The notes beneath the pieces are model-generated. The model was not told the DNA's origin. It saw nothing but the letters and a program-made list of their open reading frames with translations, and did no database searches. The translations under genes and the position numbers were made by a program. A DNA stretch of 64,000 bases from Caldisericales bacterium (lineage in GTDB: Bacteria; Caldisericota; Caldisericia; JAAYUI01): contig JAAYUI010000004.1 of NCBI GenBank assembly GCA_012517765.1, forward strand, positions 62,001-126,000, read 5' to 3'. Below are positions 50,744 to 59,263 of the stretch, one piece after another; position 1 is the first letter of the stretch, and every line of letters starts with the position of its first letter.

Positions 50744-51532
50744 TCAGTTGACGACTTTTGGGTACAGTCTGCCGGCCACAATAATAAAAACAACAAGTAC
50801 CGACAAGAGTATGACAAAATCAAGTCCTATGCCAAACTGGCTCTGATATTTCACAAGCATAAGCGACCTTGTAGCATCAACCAGGTATGTGAGTGGGTTC
50901 CCCCATGCTATGTATCTCAGCCATTGCGGCATCATCTGTATCGGGTAGATTGCATTTGACGCAAAAAACAGTGGCATCGTTATGAGTTGCCCGATACCCA
51001 TGAGCCTTTCTCTTGTTTTCACAAGACAGGCGATGATTAGCGATAGCGTTGAGAAGAGAGCGGACCCGACAAGGATCGCAAAAAGCACACCAAAAATATT
51101 AATGGGGCTCCAGCTAACACCAACACCCAATAAGAGTGAAAGAATGAATATTATAACAGCCTGGGAGAGCCCCCTGAACCCTGCCGAAAGGGCCTTTCCC
51201 AGAACAAGGGCTTCCCTTGGCGCAGGAGAAACGAGAAATTTATGCACAATTCCAAGGTCTCTCTCCCAGATGATTGTGATTCCAAAGAAGATCGAGATGA
51301 AGAGAACACTCTGGCACAAAATTCCAGGCGCCATAAAATCAATATATGGGATATCACCTGTTGGAATGGCGCGGGTCCTTGTAAACACCTGGCCAAAAAC
51401 CATGAGCCACAGTGTTGGCTGGATGGCCCTGGTAATAAGCTCGGACGGGTCATGCCTGAGTTTCTTTAATTCCAGCTCGACGATGACAAACGTTTTTTTG
51501 ATGAAATTGCCAACAGTTTGTAAAATTGCCAT
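50744..51532 (-). CDS. ABC-2 type transporter permease
   Basis: A 262-residue protein with six hydrophobic segments and the ABC-2 signature region ('WERDLGIVHKFLVSPAPREA', then 'GIGQLITMPLFFASNAIYPI' and 'NPLTYLVDATRSLML'). It pairs with the ATPase encoded just upstream, 4 bases away, to form a DrrAB/NodJ-like exporter. ATG 51532 is chosen, with GGGGTGA just upstream; the open frame before it overlaps the ATPase gene. Confidence 0.9.
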   Translation of the reverse strand: MAILQTVGNFIKKTFVIVELELKKLRHDPSELITRAIQPTLWLMVFGQVFTRTRAIPTGDIPYIDFMAPGILCQSVLFISIFFGITIIWERDLGIVHKFLVSPAPREALVLGKALSAGFRGLSQAVIIFILSLLLGVGVSWSPINIFGVLFAILVGSALFSTLSLIIACLVKTRERLMGIGQLITMPLFFASNAIYPIQMMPQWLRYIAWGNPLTYLVDATRSLMLVKYQSQFGIGLDFVILLSVLVVFIIVAGRLYPKVVN

Positions 51533-51536
51533 GGAA

Positions 51537-52337
51537 TCACCCCAGCCTTCTTGCAACCCTGCGAGTGCGTCTTGTGTCCCTGAATCCGGCACCTTCATCA
51601 AGAGAATTGCCAGTATAATGGGCAAATACATCATCCAGTGTCGCATTTTCAGAGCCAATCGAGTTTTTGAGAGAATCCGGCGTGCCTTTTGCCGACATCC
51701 TGCCATGGTCCATGATGGCAATGTGGTCACACAGCCTGTCGGCCTCCTCCATGTAATGGGTCGTCAGGAATATGGTAGTGCCAAATTCGGTCTTGAGTTT
51801 GGCAATATGCTCCCACATCATCTTCCTGGCCACTGGATCAAGACCAACGGTCGGTTCATCAAGGAAAAGCACTTTTGGTTTGTGGAGCAACGACTGCGCA
51901 ATTTCAAGTCTCCTGACCATTCCACCAGAGTAGTTTTTTACAAGCTTGTTTTTGGCATCCATCAATCCCATGAACTCAAAAGCCTCGTCAATCTGGGACT
52001 TTCTGGTCTTTGCCGGCACATCATAGAGCTTTGCAAAAACGGTCAGGTTTTCCAGCCCTGTCAGCATTGGATCAGTGGATATGAGCTGTGGTACATAGCC
52101 TATAATTTTCCTGGATTCATAGGAGTTTTTTACAACATCGTGCCCGCCAATTTTTGCACTCCCGGAGGTCGGCAGGAGGAGCGTGGTAAGCATTTTTATT
52201 GTTGTGGTCTTGCCTGCACCATTTGGGCCAAGCAGTCCAAATGTCTCGCCTTCCATCACATCAAGCGACAGATTGTTTACTGCAACAAGACTGCCAAAAC
52301 GTTTTGTCAGGCCAGTAACTTCAATTATGTTGCGCAT
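51537..52337 (-). CDS. ABC transporter ATPase (DrrA-like)
   Basis: A 266-residue ATPase. Walker A 'GPNGAGKTTT', Q-loop 'GYVPQLIS', signature 'NYSGGMVRRLEIA', Walker B 'VLFLDEPTVGLDP' and the H-loop 'FLTTHYME' are all present. The C-terminal 'TLDDVFAHYTG' extension is typical of drug or lipid exporters. ATG 52337 (MRNIIEV) fits a leaderless promoter; an ATG four codons upstream is less likely. Confidence 0.93.
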   Translation of the reverse strand: MRNIIEVTGLTKRFGSLVAVNNLSLDVMEGETFGLLGPNGAGKTTTIKMLTTLLLPTSGSAKIGGHDVVKNSYESRKIIGYVPQLISTDPMLTGLENLTVFAKLYDVPAKTRKSQIDEAFEFMGLMDAKNKLVKNYSGGMVRRLEIAQSLLHKPKVLFLDEPTVGLDPVARKMMWEHIAKLKTEFGTTIFLTTHYMEEADRLCDHIAIMDHGRMSAKGTPDSLKNSIGSENATLDDVFAHYTGNSLDEGAGFRDTRRTRRVARRLG

Positions 52338-52344
52338 GCAACTT

Positions 52345-52372
52345 AGCATAGGATTCCAGGAAAAACGTTCAA
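52345..52372 (-). promoter_or_regulatory. Leaderless-type promoter of the ABC exporter
   Basis: TTGAAC (52372-52367), 16 bases, TATGCT (52350-52345), 7 bases to ATG 52337. Confidence 0.55.
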
Positions 52373-52399
52373 CAGCGTTTATACAAAAAAGTGCGATGC

Positions 52400-52431
52400 A
52401 AACAAAAAAGCCCCGGGCGAACGCCCGGGGC
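52400..52431 (-). terminator. Intrinsic terminator after the phosphofructokinase gene
   Basis: In the minus direction GCCCCGGGCG/CGCCCGGGGC forms a 10-bp GC-rich stem with a tight loop, followed by TTTTTTGTTTG. Confidence 0.9.
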
Positions 52432-52444
52432 CATTAAGCATGTC

Positions 52445-53440
52445 CTAGTAGAACAGCTTCGCGTATTCGAAAAGTTTGGCCTCTGGTTTGCGGCGTTCCC
52501 TGGTTGCCTGGTCCATGTCGGCTGGTACAATCAGTCCGCCCTTCAGGGCCACCATCTTTCCAACATCCCCTCTCCTGAGCAGTTCCACGGCCTCATAGCC
52601 GTAGCGCGTTGCAAGCGTCCTGTCAAAGAAGGTTGGTGTTCCGCCCCTCTGCAAATGGCCCAGCACAGTAAACCTTGTGTCAATACCGCTCCTTTTTTCG
52701 ATCTCGGATGCAAGGTAGGCACCAACACCGGTTTTCGGGCACTCGCCAAGTGGCAGTCCATCAACAGTCGCTGTATCGGTGATGACGATTATAGAGAATG
52801 TCTTTCCGGAAGACTTCCTGTTTTCTATGTGGTGCAAAATATCATCAAATTTTGGCCTGTATTCTGGCGTGACAACATAATCGGCACCGCCGCCAAGGCC
52901 GCCAAGCAGGGCTATCCAGCCAGCTCCGCCACCCATTACCTCGACAACCATGACTCTATGGTGCGAAGAGGCGGTTGAATGGAGCCTGTCCAGTGATTCA
53001 CAAACAAAGTTGGCTGCCGTGTCAAACCCTATTGTCTGCTCTGTCCCCATGACATCATTGTCGATTGTTGCAGGAATACCAACCGTTGCATAACCGGCGT
53101 CATTGAGTCTGGAAGCAATGCGCAAGGACGTAAATCCTCCAATTACAACAATCGACGTGAGCTGGTACTTTTTGAAATTGGCCTGGAAAGATGCAAAATC
53201 GGCCTCGCTTGAAAACGGATCGTCCTTTCCGGAACCAAGGATTGAGCCGCCCAGGTAGAGGATTCCTGAAACATGGGATTTCTCCATGACAAACACATCG
53301 TCATGGATCAGCCCATGCCAGCCATTTCTGACACCAATGACCTCATAGCCAAGGTCAAAGGACTTTCTCGCCACCGCCCTGATGGCGGCATTGAGACCGG
53401 GACAGTCAGCTCCAGATGTAACAACACCAATTCTTCTCAT
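52445..53440 (-). CDS. Phosphofructokinase-family protein with altered nucleotide site
   Basis: A 331-residue PFK. Sequence numbering runs with the E. coli enzyme. Kept: 'TIDND' with catalytic Asp127 and Asp129, 'SSHHRVMVVEVMG' (Arg162) and 'LGHLQRGGTP' (Arg243). Changed: 'TSGGDAPG' is TSGADCPG, Arg72 is Lys (LGSGKDDP), 'GGDGS' is GGFTS (Asp103 to Phe, Gly104 to Thr), and 'MGR' is MGG. Fructose-6-phosphate binding looks intact, while the Mg-ATP side does not. It follows hppA by 9 bases on the same strand, which raises the possibility of PPi use or of a non-classical phosphoryl donor. GGAGG precedes ATG 53440. Confidence 0.85.
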   Translation of the reverse strand: MRRIGVVTSGADCPGLNAAIRAVARKSFDLGYEVIGVRNGWHGLIHDDVFVMEKSHVSGILYLGGSILGSGKDDPFSSEADFASFQANFKKYQLTSIVVIGGFTSLRIASRLNDAGYATVGIPATIDNDVMGTEQTIGFDTAANFVCESLDRLHSTASSHHRVMVVEVMGGGAGWIALLGGLGGGADYVVTPEYRPKFDDILHHIENRKSSGKTFSIIVITDTATVDGLPLGECPKTGVGAYLASEIEKRSGIDTRFTVLGHLQRGGTPTFFDRTLATRYGYEAVELLRRGDVGKMVALKGGLIVPADMDQATRERRKPEAKLFEYAKLFY

Positions 53441-53449
53441 TTGACCTCC

Positions 53450-55441
53450 TTACAAAAGAAAGGGAATAAAAAGCAAAGAGATGACGGCCATGAGCTTTAT
53501 CAAAATATTTATGGAAGGCCCGGCCGTGTCTTTCAAGGGATCACCAACTGTGTCTCCGACAACTGTGGCTTTATGGACAAAACTGCCCTTTCCACCCAGA
53601 TAGCCTGTTTCCACAAGCTTTTTCGCATTGTCCCAGGCACCACCAGAGTTTGCCATGAATATTGCCAGGAGCGTGCCGGAGAGCGTTGAACCGACAAGCA
53701 CTCCGCCAAGCCCCTCCTTGCCAAGCAGGAAAAAGGAAACAAATGGCACTGCAACCATAAGTACTGCCGGCAGAATCATGTTTCTCAAGGCTCCTGATGT
53801 TGCAATGGAGACAGTTTTCTTGTAGTCGGGCTCTGCCTTGCCGGCCAGAAGGCCAACAATTTCCCTGAACTGTCTTCTGACCTCCTCAACCACAAGATTG
53901 GCCGTTGAACCAACTGCCCTGATGGTCAGGGCAGAGAACAGCGCTGGCATGGCAATTCCTATAAAGGCGCCTGCAAGCACCCCCGGGTCCAGAAGATTGA
54001 ATAGCTCAGCCTTCAGGCCAACCTGCTGTGAATAGGCAACAAAAAGTGCCAGTGCGGTAAGTGCGGCCGAACAGATGGCAAAACCTTTTCCCATTGCGGC
54101 AGTTGTGTTACCAAGTGAATCAAGTGTGTCGGTTATCTCCCTGACACACGGGTCCTGCCCGCTCATCTGCGCTATTCCGCCAGCATTGTCGGCTATCGGG
54201 CCATAAGCATCAACCGCAAGTGTTGCGCCAAGCGTTGTTAACATCCCCACGCCAGCGAGGGCAACACCAAAAATACCATTTGCGTAAAAGGCCCCGACAA
54301 GTGCCGCAGCTATTATCACCAGCGGTAAAACGGACGACTCCATGCCAATGCCAAAACCGGCGATTATATTTGTGGCTGGGCCACCCTTGCTCTGTTCAGC
54401 TATCATCCTGACCGGTTTTGAAGAGGTGTAGTAGGTTGTTACTGCCCCGACAAGAACTCCTGCCAGCAGACCGCCTGCAGTGGCAAGAAAAGGCATATAA
54501 GAACCAAGTATCTTGATGGAAAGAAAGAACTGTACGCCGATGGACAAAATTGAAGCAACTATTGTTCCAAGCTGGAGCCCGAAAGCCGGCTTCAGTTTTC
54601 CGAACCTGGCACCAAGTTTTACTATCCCAACACCAATGATGGAAGCCAATAGCCCTGAACCAACAGAATACAGGATAAAGGCTGTTTTTGAAGTGTCGAA
54701 TGTACCATCTGCCAGTGTCGCCAACACAAGCGCCGAGACTATTGCACCAACATAGGATTCGTAGAGGTCAGCACCCATTCCTGCAATATCCCCGACATTA
54801 TCACCAACATTGTCGGCTATTACGGCAGGGTTTCTGGGGTCATCTTCCGGTATGCCTGCCTCAACCTTGCCAACAAGATCTGCGCCCACATCAGCGGCCT
54901 TTGTGTATATTCCACCACCAACCCTGGCAAAAAGCGCTACGAATGAGGCACCAACAGAAAAACCGACCAGTATGCTGGATGTTTCAGAAGAGTGAAACAT
55001 CTCTCTGAAAACAAGAAAAAGTGACGTTATTCCAATTATCCCCAGCGAGGAGACTACAAGCCCCATCACTGCTCCACCAGAAAAGGCCATGTCCAGGGCC
55101 CTTCCCTCCCCTTTAGTTTTTGCGGCCTGTGCTGTTCTGGTATTGGCAAGCGTGGCCACGTTCATGCCCACAAAACCGGCTAGCACGGAAAAAAGTGCTC
55201 CTATAAAAAATGAGAGTGCAACATAAGGTGAAATTACAAAACCTATAAGTGTCGCAAAAGGAATGGCAATAAGGAGCATGTACTGGTATTCCTTTGTGAG
55301 AAAGGCAAAAGCGCCCTGTCTGATCGCGTTTGATATCCCAACCATGACAGAATCGCCAGGGTCCGATTTCCTGACCAGAAATACAAGGAGGGCCGCAATC
55401 AAAAGCCCCGATAAACCGACACCCAACACCAGTAGTTCCAA
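53450..55441 (-). CDS. hppA: Membrane-bound ion-translocating pyrophosphatase
   Basis: A 663-residue polytopic protein. The pyrophosphate-binding loop 'YTKAADVGADLVGKVEAGIP' and the 'DDPRNPAVIADNVGDNVGD' run are the family signature, with further Asp/Asn clusters at 'DAYGPIADNAGGIAQMSGQD' and 'NSGGAWDNAKKLVE'. 'LGNTTAAMGKG' has Ala at the position that distinguishes K+-dependent enzymes from Lys-bearing K+-independent ones. It hydrolyses PPi and pumps H+ or Na+; which ion cannot be told. Start TTG 55441 with AGAGG upstream. Confidence 0.93.
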   Translation of the reverse strand: MELLVLGVGLSGLLIAALLVFLVRKSDPGDSVMVGISNAIRQGAFAFLTKEYQYMLLIAIPFATLIGFVISPYVALSFFIGALFSVLAGFVGMNVATLANTRTAQAAKTKGEGRALDMAFSGGAVMGLVVSSLGIIGITSLFLVFREMFHSSETSSILVGFSVGASFVALFARVGGGIYTKAADVGADLVGKVEAGIPEDDPRNPAVIADNVGDNVGDIAGMGADLYESYVGAIVSALVLATLADGTFDTSKTAFILYSVGSGLLASIIGVGIVKLGARFGKLKPAFGLQLGTIVASILSIGVQFFLSIKILGSYMPFLATAGGLLAGVLVGAVTTYYTSSKPVRMIAEQSKGGPATNIIAGFGIGMESSVLPLVIIAAALVGAFYANGIFGVALAGVGMLTTLGATLAVDAYGPIADNAGGIAQMSGQDPCVREITDTLDSLGNTTAAMGKGFAICSAALTALALFVAYSQQVGLKAELFNLLDPGVLAGAFIGIAMPALFSALTIRAVGSTANLVVEEVRRQFREIVGLLAGKAEPDYKKTVSIATSGALRNMILPAVLMVAVPFVSFFLLGKEGLGGVLVGSTLSGTLLAIFMANSGGAWDNAKKLVETGYLGGKGSFVHKATVVGDTVGDPLKDTAGPSINILIKLMAVISLLFIPFLL

Positions 55442-55464
55442 AGGAGCCTCTTTGTTATTGAGAA

Positions 55465-55539
55465 TGGTGGGCGAAACAGGATTCGAACCTGTGACCCCTT
55501 CCGTGTGAGGGAAGTGCTCTACCGCTGAGCCATTCGCCC
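55465..55539 (-). tRNA. tRNA-Val (anticodon CAC)
   Basis: The 75-base cloverleaf reads from GGGCGAA at 55539 to the encoded CCA at 55465. The acceptor stem GGGCGAA/TTCGCCC, anticodon arm CTTCC-CTCACAC-GGAAG and T arm with GGTTCGAATCC are all intact. It lies between hppA and an exported-protein gene. Confidence 0.95.
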
Positions 55540-55592
55540 GCCTTGTTTAGATATTTTATTGCTAGACTTCCCCCTGTCAACTTAAACTGGCT

Positions 55593-57005
55593 CTAGCTGC
55601 CTCTTGCGACTCCGGCACCGATGCAGGAACCATGGGCATCAAGCAGGCACACAAAAGCAATGTCTGGCATGCGCAGTTTCGGGACGGGAAGCTTTACGGA
55701 ACCATCTGGCCCCGGTCTGGCAGTATTTAATTTTTTGACAACCAAAGGTGACATCGAGCCAGACACTTCAAAAGAAACCATTATACAATCAGGATTTGGT
55801 GCCACGGCAACAGCCTGCCCGTCATCAATTTCTATCTGGACTGTCTGGAGGTTTTTTTTGTCCATGCAAGATGCCAGCTCCTCAATTAGCACCTGGGGTT
55901 GATCAAGAAGGCTGGCAAGGGCCAGGCCTTTCTCAAAAATCTGCCCGTCAAGCAAAATCCTGTCATCTTCATCTGTCTGCACAACACAAACAAGGGCCTT
56001 TGGATACAGAGCCTGCTGTATGCGCCAGATTGGCAGGACGTACTTTGAATAGGTCCTTTTCGACACTTCAAAAATAACCAGGGAAAGCGAAGAATTGTTC
56101 CATTTTCTCGAAACGAGGCTTTTTGGAACAGCCCAGGCCTGTCCGGGATCTGGCTGGGCGACATAGAAAAAATCATCCGAAACATCGATGGATGTTGGCT
56201 TGAAAGGTGATTGTCTTCCACTTATAGGGTCTTCTCCAGGATTCTCCTGGCCAAGACTTGCTGCAGTCTGGCCCCACACAGAAAAGCCTCCAGATTTGTA
56301 AAACACCTGCACCCTATCGTTTCCGGTATCTGCAACCCACACGTTCCCATTTTCATCAACCGATAATGCAGAAGGGTTGTCAAGTTGGCCAAGACATTCA
56401 CCCTGTGAGCCAAATTTTTCCAGCTCTTCAAGCTCTTCGTTGAAAACTGTCACCTGGCTCCTGCCAGCAACATAAAGCCTGCCGTTCCTGAAGAAACAGC
56501 TTTTGGCCTCGAAATCAACAGTTTTCACAAGGGCCCAGTCTTTTTCAAATGAAGCTATCTTCCCACCCTCAAAAACAACGTAAAAATAGTTTGCGCCAAA
56601 AGCCATGCTGACCGGATTTTTGCCATCGAAACCCAGTTCTCTTGAAGTCACCTTTTCCTGGAGTGCACCAAAATGGTCATACCTTTTTAAGGCATGTTCC
56701 TGAAGACAACAGGCATATATGTTGTTTCCTCCATAGCAGACCGAGGACGGAATAAATGTCGGATCTTTCTTGCATTCGTCGGCATTTCCAAGGTGACCGG
56801 CAAAGTGTCCGTCAAGCGTAAAAAGGAACATTCTGCCCATGTTGGAATCTGTGACAATAACCCTGTCATTCATCGTGGTCACAAGCGTTCCCCTGATGGT
56901 ACAGTAGCACCACCCGAATCCCATTCTAGCTATGTTTGCTGACTGGGCCGGGGCGCAAAACAGCACCACCAGCGCCAGAAAGAGGCTACCAAATCGGTAT
57001 TTCAT
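55593..57005 (-). CDS. Exported NHL/propeller-repeat protein
   Basis: A 470-residue protein: signal peptide (FGSLFLALVVLFCAPAQSA) and an NHL-type beta-propeller, best seen at 'LDNPSALSVDENGNVWVADT' followed by 'GNDRVQVFYKSGG', and at 'RVIVTDSNMGRMFLFTLDGH'. The C-terminal third is a different beta domain without recognised motif. ATG 57005 starts the signal peptide inside the end of the upstream PQQ gene (20-base overlap), so translation is probably coupled. Confidence 0.75.
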   Translation of the reverse strand: MKYRFGSLFLALVVLFCAPAQSANIARMGFGWCYCTIRGTLVTTMNDRVIVTDSNMGRMFLFTLDGHFAGHLGNADECKKDPTFIPSSVCYGGNNIYACCLQEHALKRYDHFGALQEKVTSRELGFDGKNPVSMAFGANYFYVVFEGGKIASFEKDWALVKTVDFEAKSCFFRNGRLYVAGRSQVTVFNEELEELEKFGSQGECLGQLDNPSALSVDENGNVWVADTGNDRVQVFYKSGGFSVWGQTAASLGQENPGEDPISGRQSPFKPTSIDVSDDFFYVAQPDPGQAWAVPKSLVSRKWNNSSLSLVIFEVSKRTYSKYVLPIWRIQQALYPKALVCVVQTDEDDRILLDGQIFEKGLALASLLDQPQVLIEELASCMDKKNLQTVQIEIDDGQAVAVAPNPDCIMVSFEVSGSMSPLVVKKLNTARPGPDGSVKLPVPKLRMPDIAFVCLLDAHGSCIGAGVARGS

Positions 57006-59208
57006 CGGGCGTTGTCTTTGCGCTTGTGGCCCTCTGGACCGCCTCCTGCCTTGATATTGGCAAAACCATTCCAGAATTGTCCTCATATGGATCTTCTTCC
57101 GGTAAAGTTGCAATGGCTTCATTCGAAGAGGAAGGACCAAAACATAGGAGCGATCCGGTGGATGTTGTGAAGATGAGTCTTCCTGATGTTACTATCGGCT
57201 GGGAAAGCTCTACGGCAGAATCATATTCCCAGATCAACTTGCCGTCTGTTCTTGAGAGGATTTTGATTGTAGGACCAATTACAATACAGATTGCATTCTC
57301 AAGCAGGCAAAAAGTTTTTGCACCGTGAGAATCAGACACAAATGCTGACCAAATTGTCGAGCCACTCTCCTTGTCCATGCAATAAAGCTGGCCTGAATCG
57401 GACAGGGCAAAGACGCCTTCCTTGCCAATAGCAAGCTCTGAGGCTATGGAGCTGTCAAGTTTTCTTTGGAACACTGTCGCACTGTTTCTCGCATCGAGGC
57501 ATGTAACAGTGTCATGCTGTGGAAAATAGAGTTTTTGGCCTTCAATGGAAACCGTTTTGCTTACATTGTCCCCTACTGTGTGGACCCACCTTATACCACC
57601 GGTGTGGTGGTCAAGCATGTATATTTTATCGTCCCAGGAACCAACAACAACGCCGCCACTGGAAACGCTTGGAGAAGCCTGGATGATGTCAGATGTGAGC
57701 TGGCTCCAGACCCTTCTGCCGGTCTTCATTTCAACACAGTAGACCTTTCCGTCCCAGGCTCCGAGATAAACATTTGAGCCATCAGCAACCGGTGCGGAAT
57801 CGAGATAGTCATCAATCTGGGACTTCCAGAGAAGCATGCCGGAATAGGAGTCGATGCAAGAAAGGGGCTGGTCTGCCGCCGCAACAAGGACCCTTTTGCC
57901 CGAAACACACGGCGAACTCCATATTTCACCTTTCAGGTCGGCGCTCCAGAGCTGGTTGCCGGAAGATATGTGTATTGCCCTGATCGTGCCATCTGTAAGT
58001 GCATAATATACACGCTCTCCGTCAGATACCGGCGCCGACCTGGAAAGACCACCCACAGGCATAGTCCACAATGTCGAACCCCTTGAAGGATTCAGGCAAA
58101 GTCCCTTGCCAATATCTGGAAGTGCAAGGAGCCCGTTTCTTGAGACGGCCAGCCCGCCAGAGAAGTTTTGCTCTGCCCTTATCTGCCATACGGGTTCGCC
58201 AGCGGCCTGGGTAAGACAAACAACTCTTTTTGACCAGGTGGACGCATAAAGTTTTCCTGCGAACACTGCCATTCTACCCATAACCTGTCCGTTGGCAGAA
58301 GACGACCAGACAGCGTAACCATTTTTTATCGAGACTGCCCTGATGGTCCCCTTGAAAGTAGCCACATAGGCATTGTCACCATCGGTGACAATGCCGGAGG
58401 GGCATTTTTCACCCTGAGGGAGCGACCACACCGTGGAGCCGTCCGTCGCCTGCGCATTATAGAAGACGCCTTTTGATGTGACATAAAGCAGGCCATTGTT
58501 TACCGGGGAAATGGAACCTTCCACCGGGTCAGGCGGACTGATTGTCCAGGCCACCGATGGGAAAGGGGAAAGGCAGATGATTGGGCCTTCTTTTGTGGCC
58601 ACGGCAATCATCTTCTTGCCCTGTGACTGGATGGCAACAGGATCGAGTTTTACTTGCCCGCCAACATCAGAGGCACCCCAAAAATACAGCCCGTTCAGTG
58701 TTAGCCTGATGACTATTCCGCCGGTTGTGGCAATATACACAAGACCGCCGACTATGAGCGGTGACGCTGTCAAATGGTCCCCGGCATCAAATTTTGCAAC
58801 AATCTCTCCGCTTTTGTGCAGGAGGCTGTAGAGTATTCCCTCCTGGGTGGACACCAGAACATAGTCCCCGGACGCGGAGGGGCGGGAAACAATGGGTAGT
58901 GAGGAAAGCTTTTTTGACCAGAGCATCTTCCCCTGAAATGAATCCATGCACTCTACCACACCAGATGCAAGCGGGATTATGAAAGTGTCATTGTGGGAAC
59001 ATGGACCGGCCTTGCAGGCAAAACCTCCACCGGAATTGTGCTCCCAGAGGAGCCCAAGGGGGAAATTGAGTGATTCGGGGGAGGCGAATTTGTGTTCAGC
59101 TGAAAATCCATACATCATCCATGGCGCTACAGCGGCCTTGACCTCAAACCAATGCATGGTTAGGACAAGGGCCAAAACCGTTATTATTGTTAACAGTTTT
59201 TTTGCCAT
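56986..59208 (-). CDS. Exported PQQ-like beta-propeller protein
   Basis: A 740-residue protein with a signal peptide (LLTIITVLALVLTMHWFEVKA) and at least ten PQQ-like blades ('SSGNQLWSADLKGEIWSSPC', 'DSYSGMLLWKSQIDDYLDSA', 'MKTGRRVWSQLTSDIIQASP'), probably two propellers (about residues 60-400 and 400-700). The repeats resemble outer-membrane assembly factor BamB and dehydrogenase propellers but lack quinone-site residues, so a scaffold or binding role is likelier than an enzyme. AAGG 7 bases before the ATG. Confidence 0.82.
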   Translation of the reverse strand: MAKKLLTIITVLALVLTMHWFEVKAAVAPWMMYGFSAEHKFASPESLNFPLGLLWEHNSGGGFACKAGPCSHNDTFIIPLASGVVECMDSFQGKMLWSKKLSSLPIVSRPSASGDYVLVSTQEGILYSLLHKSGEIVAKFDAGDHLTASPLIVGGLVYIATTGGIVIRLTLNGLYFWGASDVGGQVKLDPVAIQSQGKKMIAVATKEGPIICLSPFPSVAWTISPPDPVEGSISPVNNGLLYVTSKGVFYNAQATDGSTVWSLPQGEKCPSGIVTDGDNAYVATFKGTIRAVSIKNGYAVWSSSANGQVMGRMAVFAGKLYASTWSKRVVCLTQAAGEPVWQIRAEQNFSGGLAVSRNGLLALPDIGKGLCLNPSRGSTLWTMPVGGLSRSAPVSDGERVYYALTDGTIRAIHISSGNQLWSADLKGEIWSSPCVSGKRVLVAAADQPLSCIDSYSGMLLWKSQIDDYLDSAPVADGSNVYLGAWDGKVYCVEMKTGRRVWSQLTSDIIQASPSVSSGGVVVGSWDDKIYMLDHHTGGIRWVHTVGDNVSKTVSIEGQKLYFPQHDTVTCLDARNSATVFQRKLDSSIASELAIGKEGVFALSDSGQLYCMDKESGSTIWSAFVSDSHGAKTFCLLENAICIVIGPTIKILSRTDGKLIWEYDSAVELSQPIVTSGRLIFTTSTGSLLCFGPSSSNEAIATLPEEDPYEDNSGMVLPISRQEAVQRATSAKTTPDEIPIW

Positions 59209-59263
59209 GGCTTAGCCTTCGAGTTAAAATTTACAGATTTTTGGCCCGGGGTCAAGCAAATGT

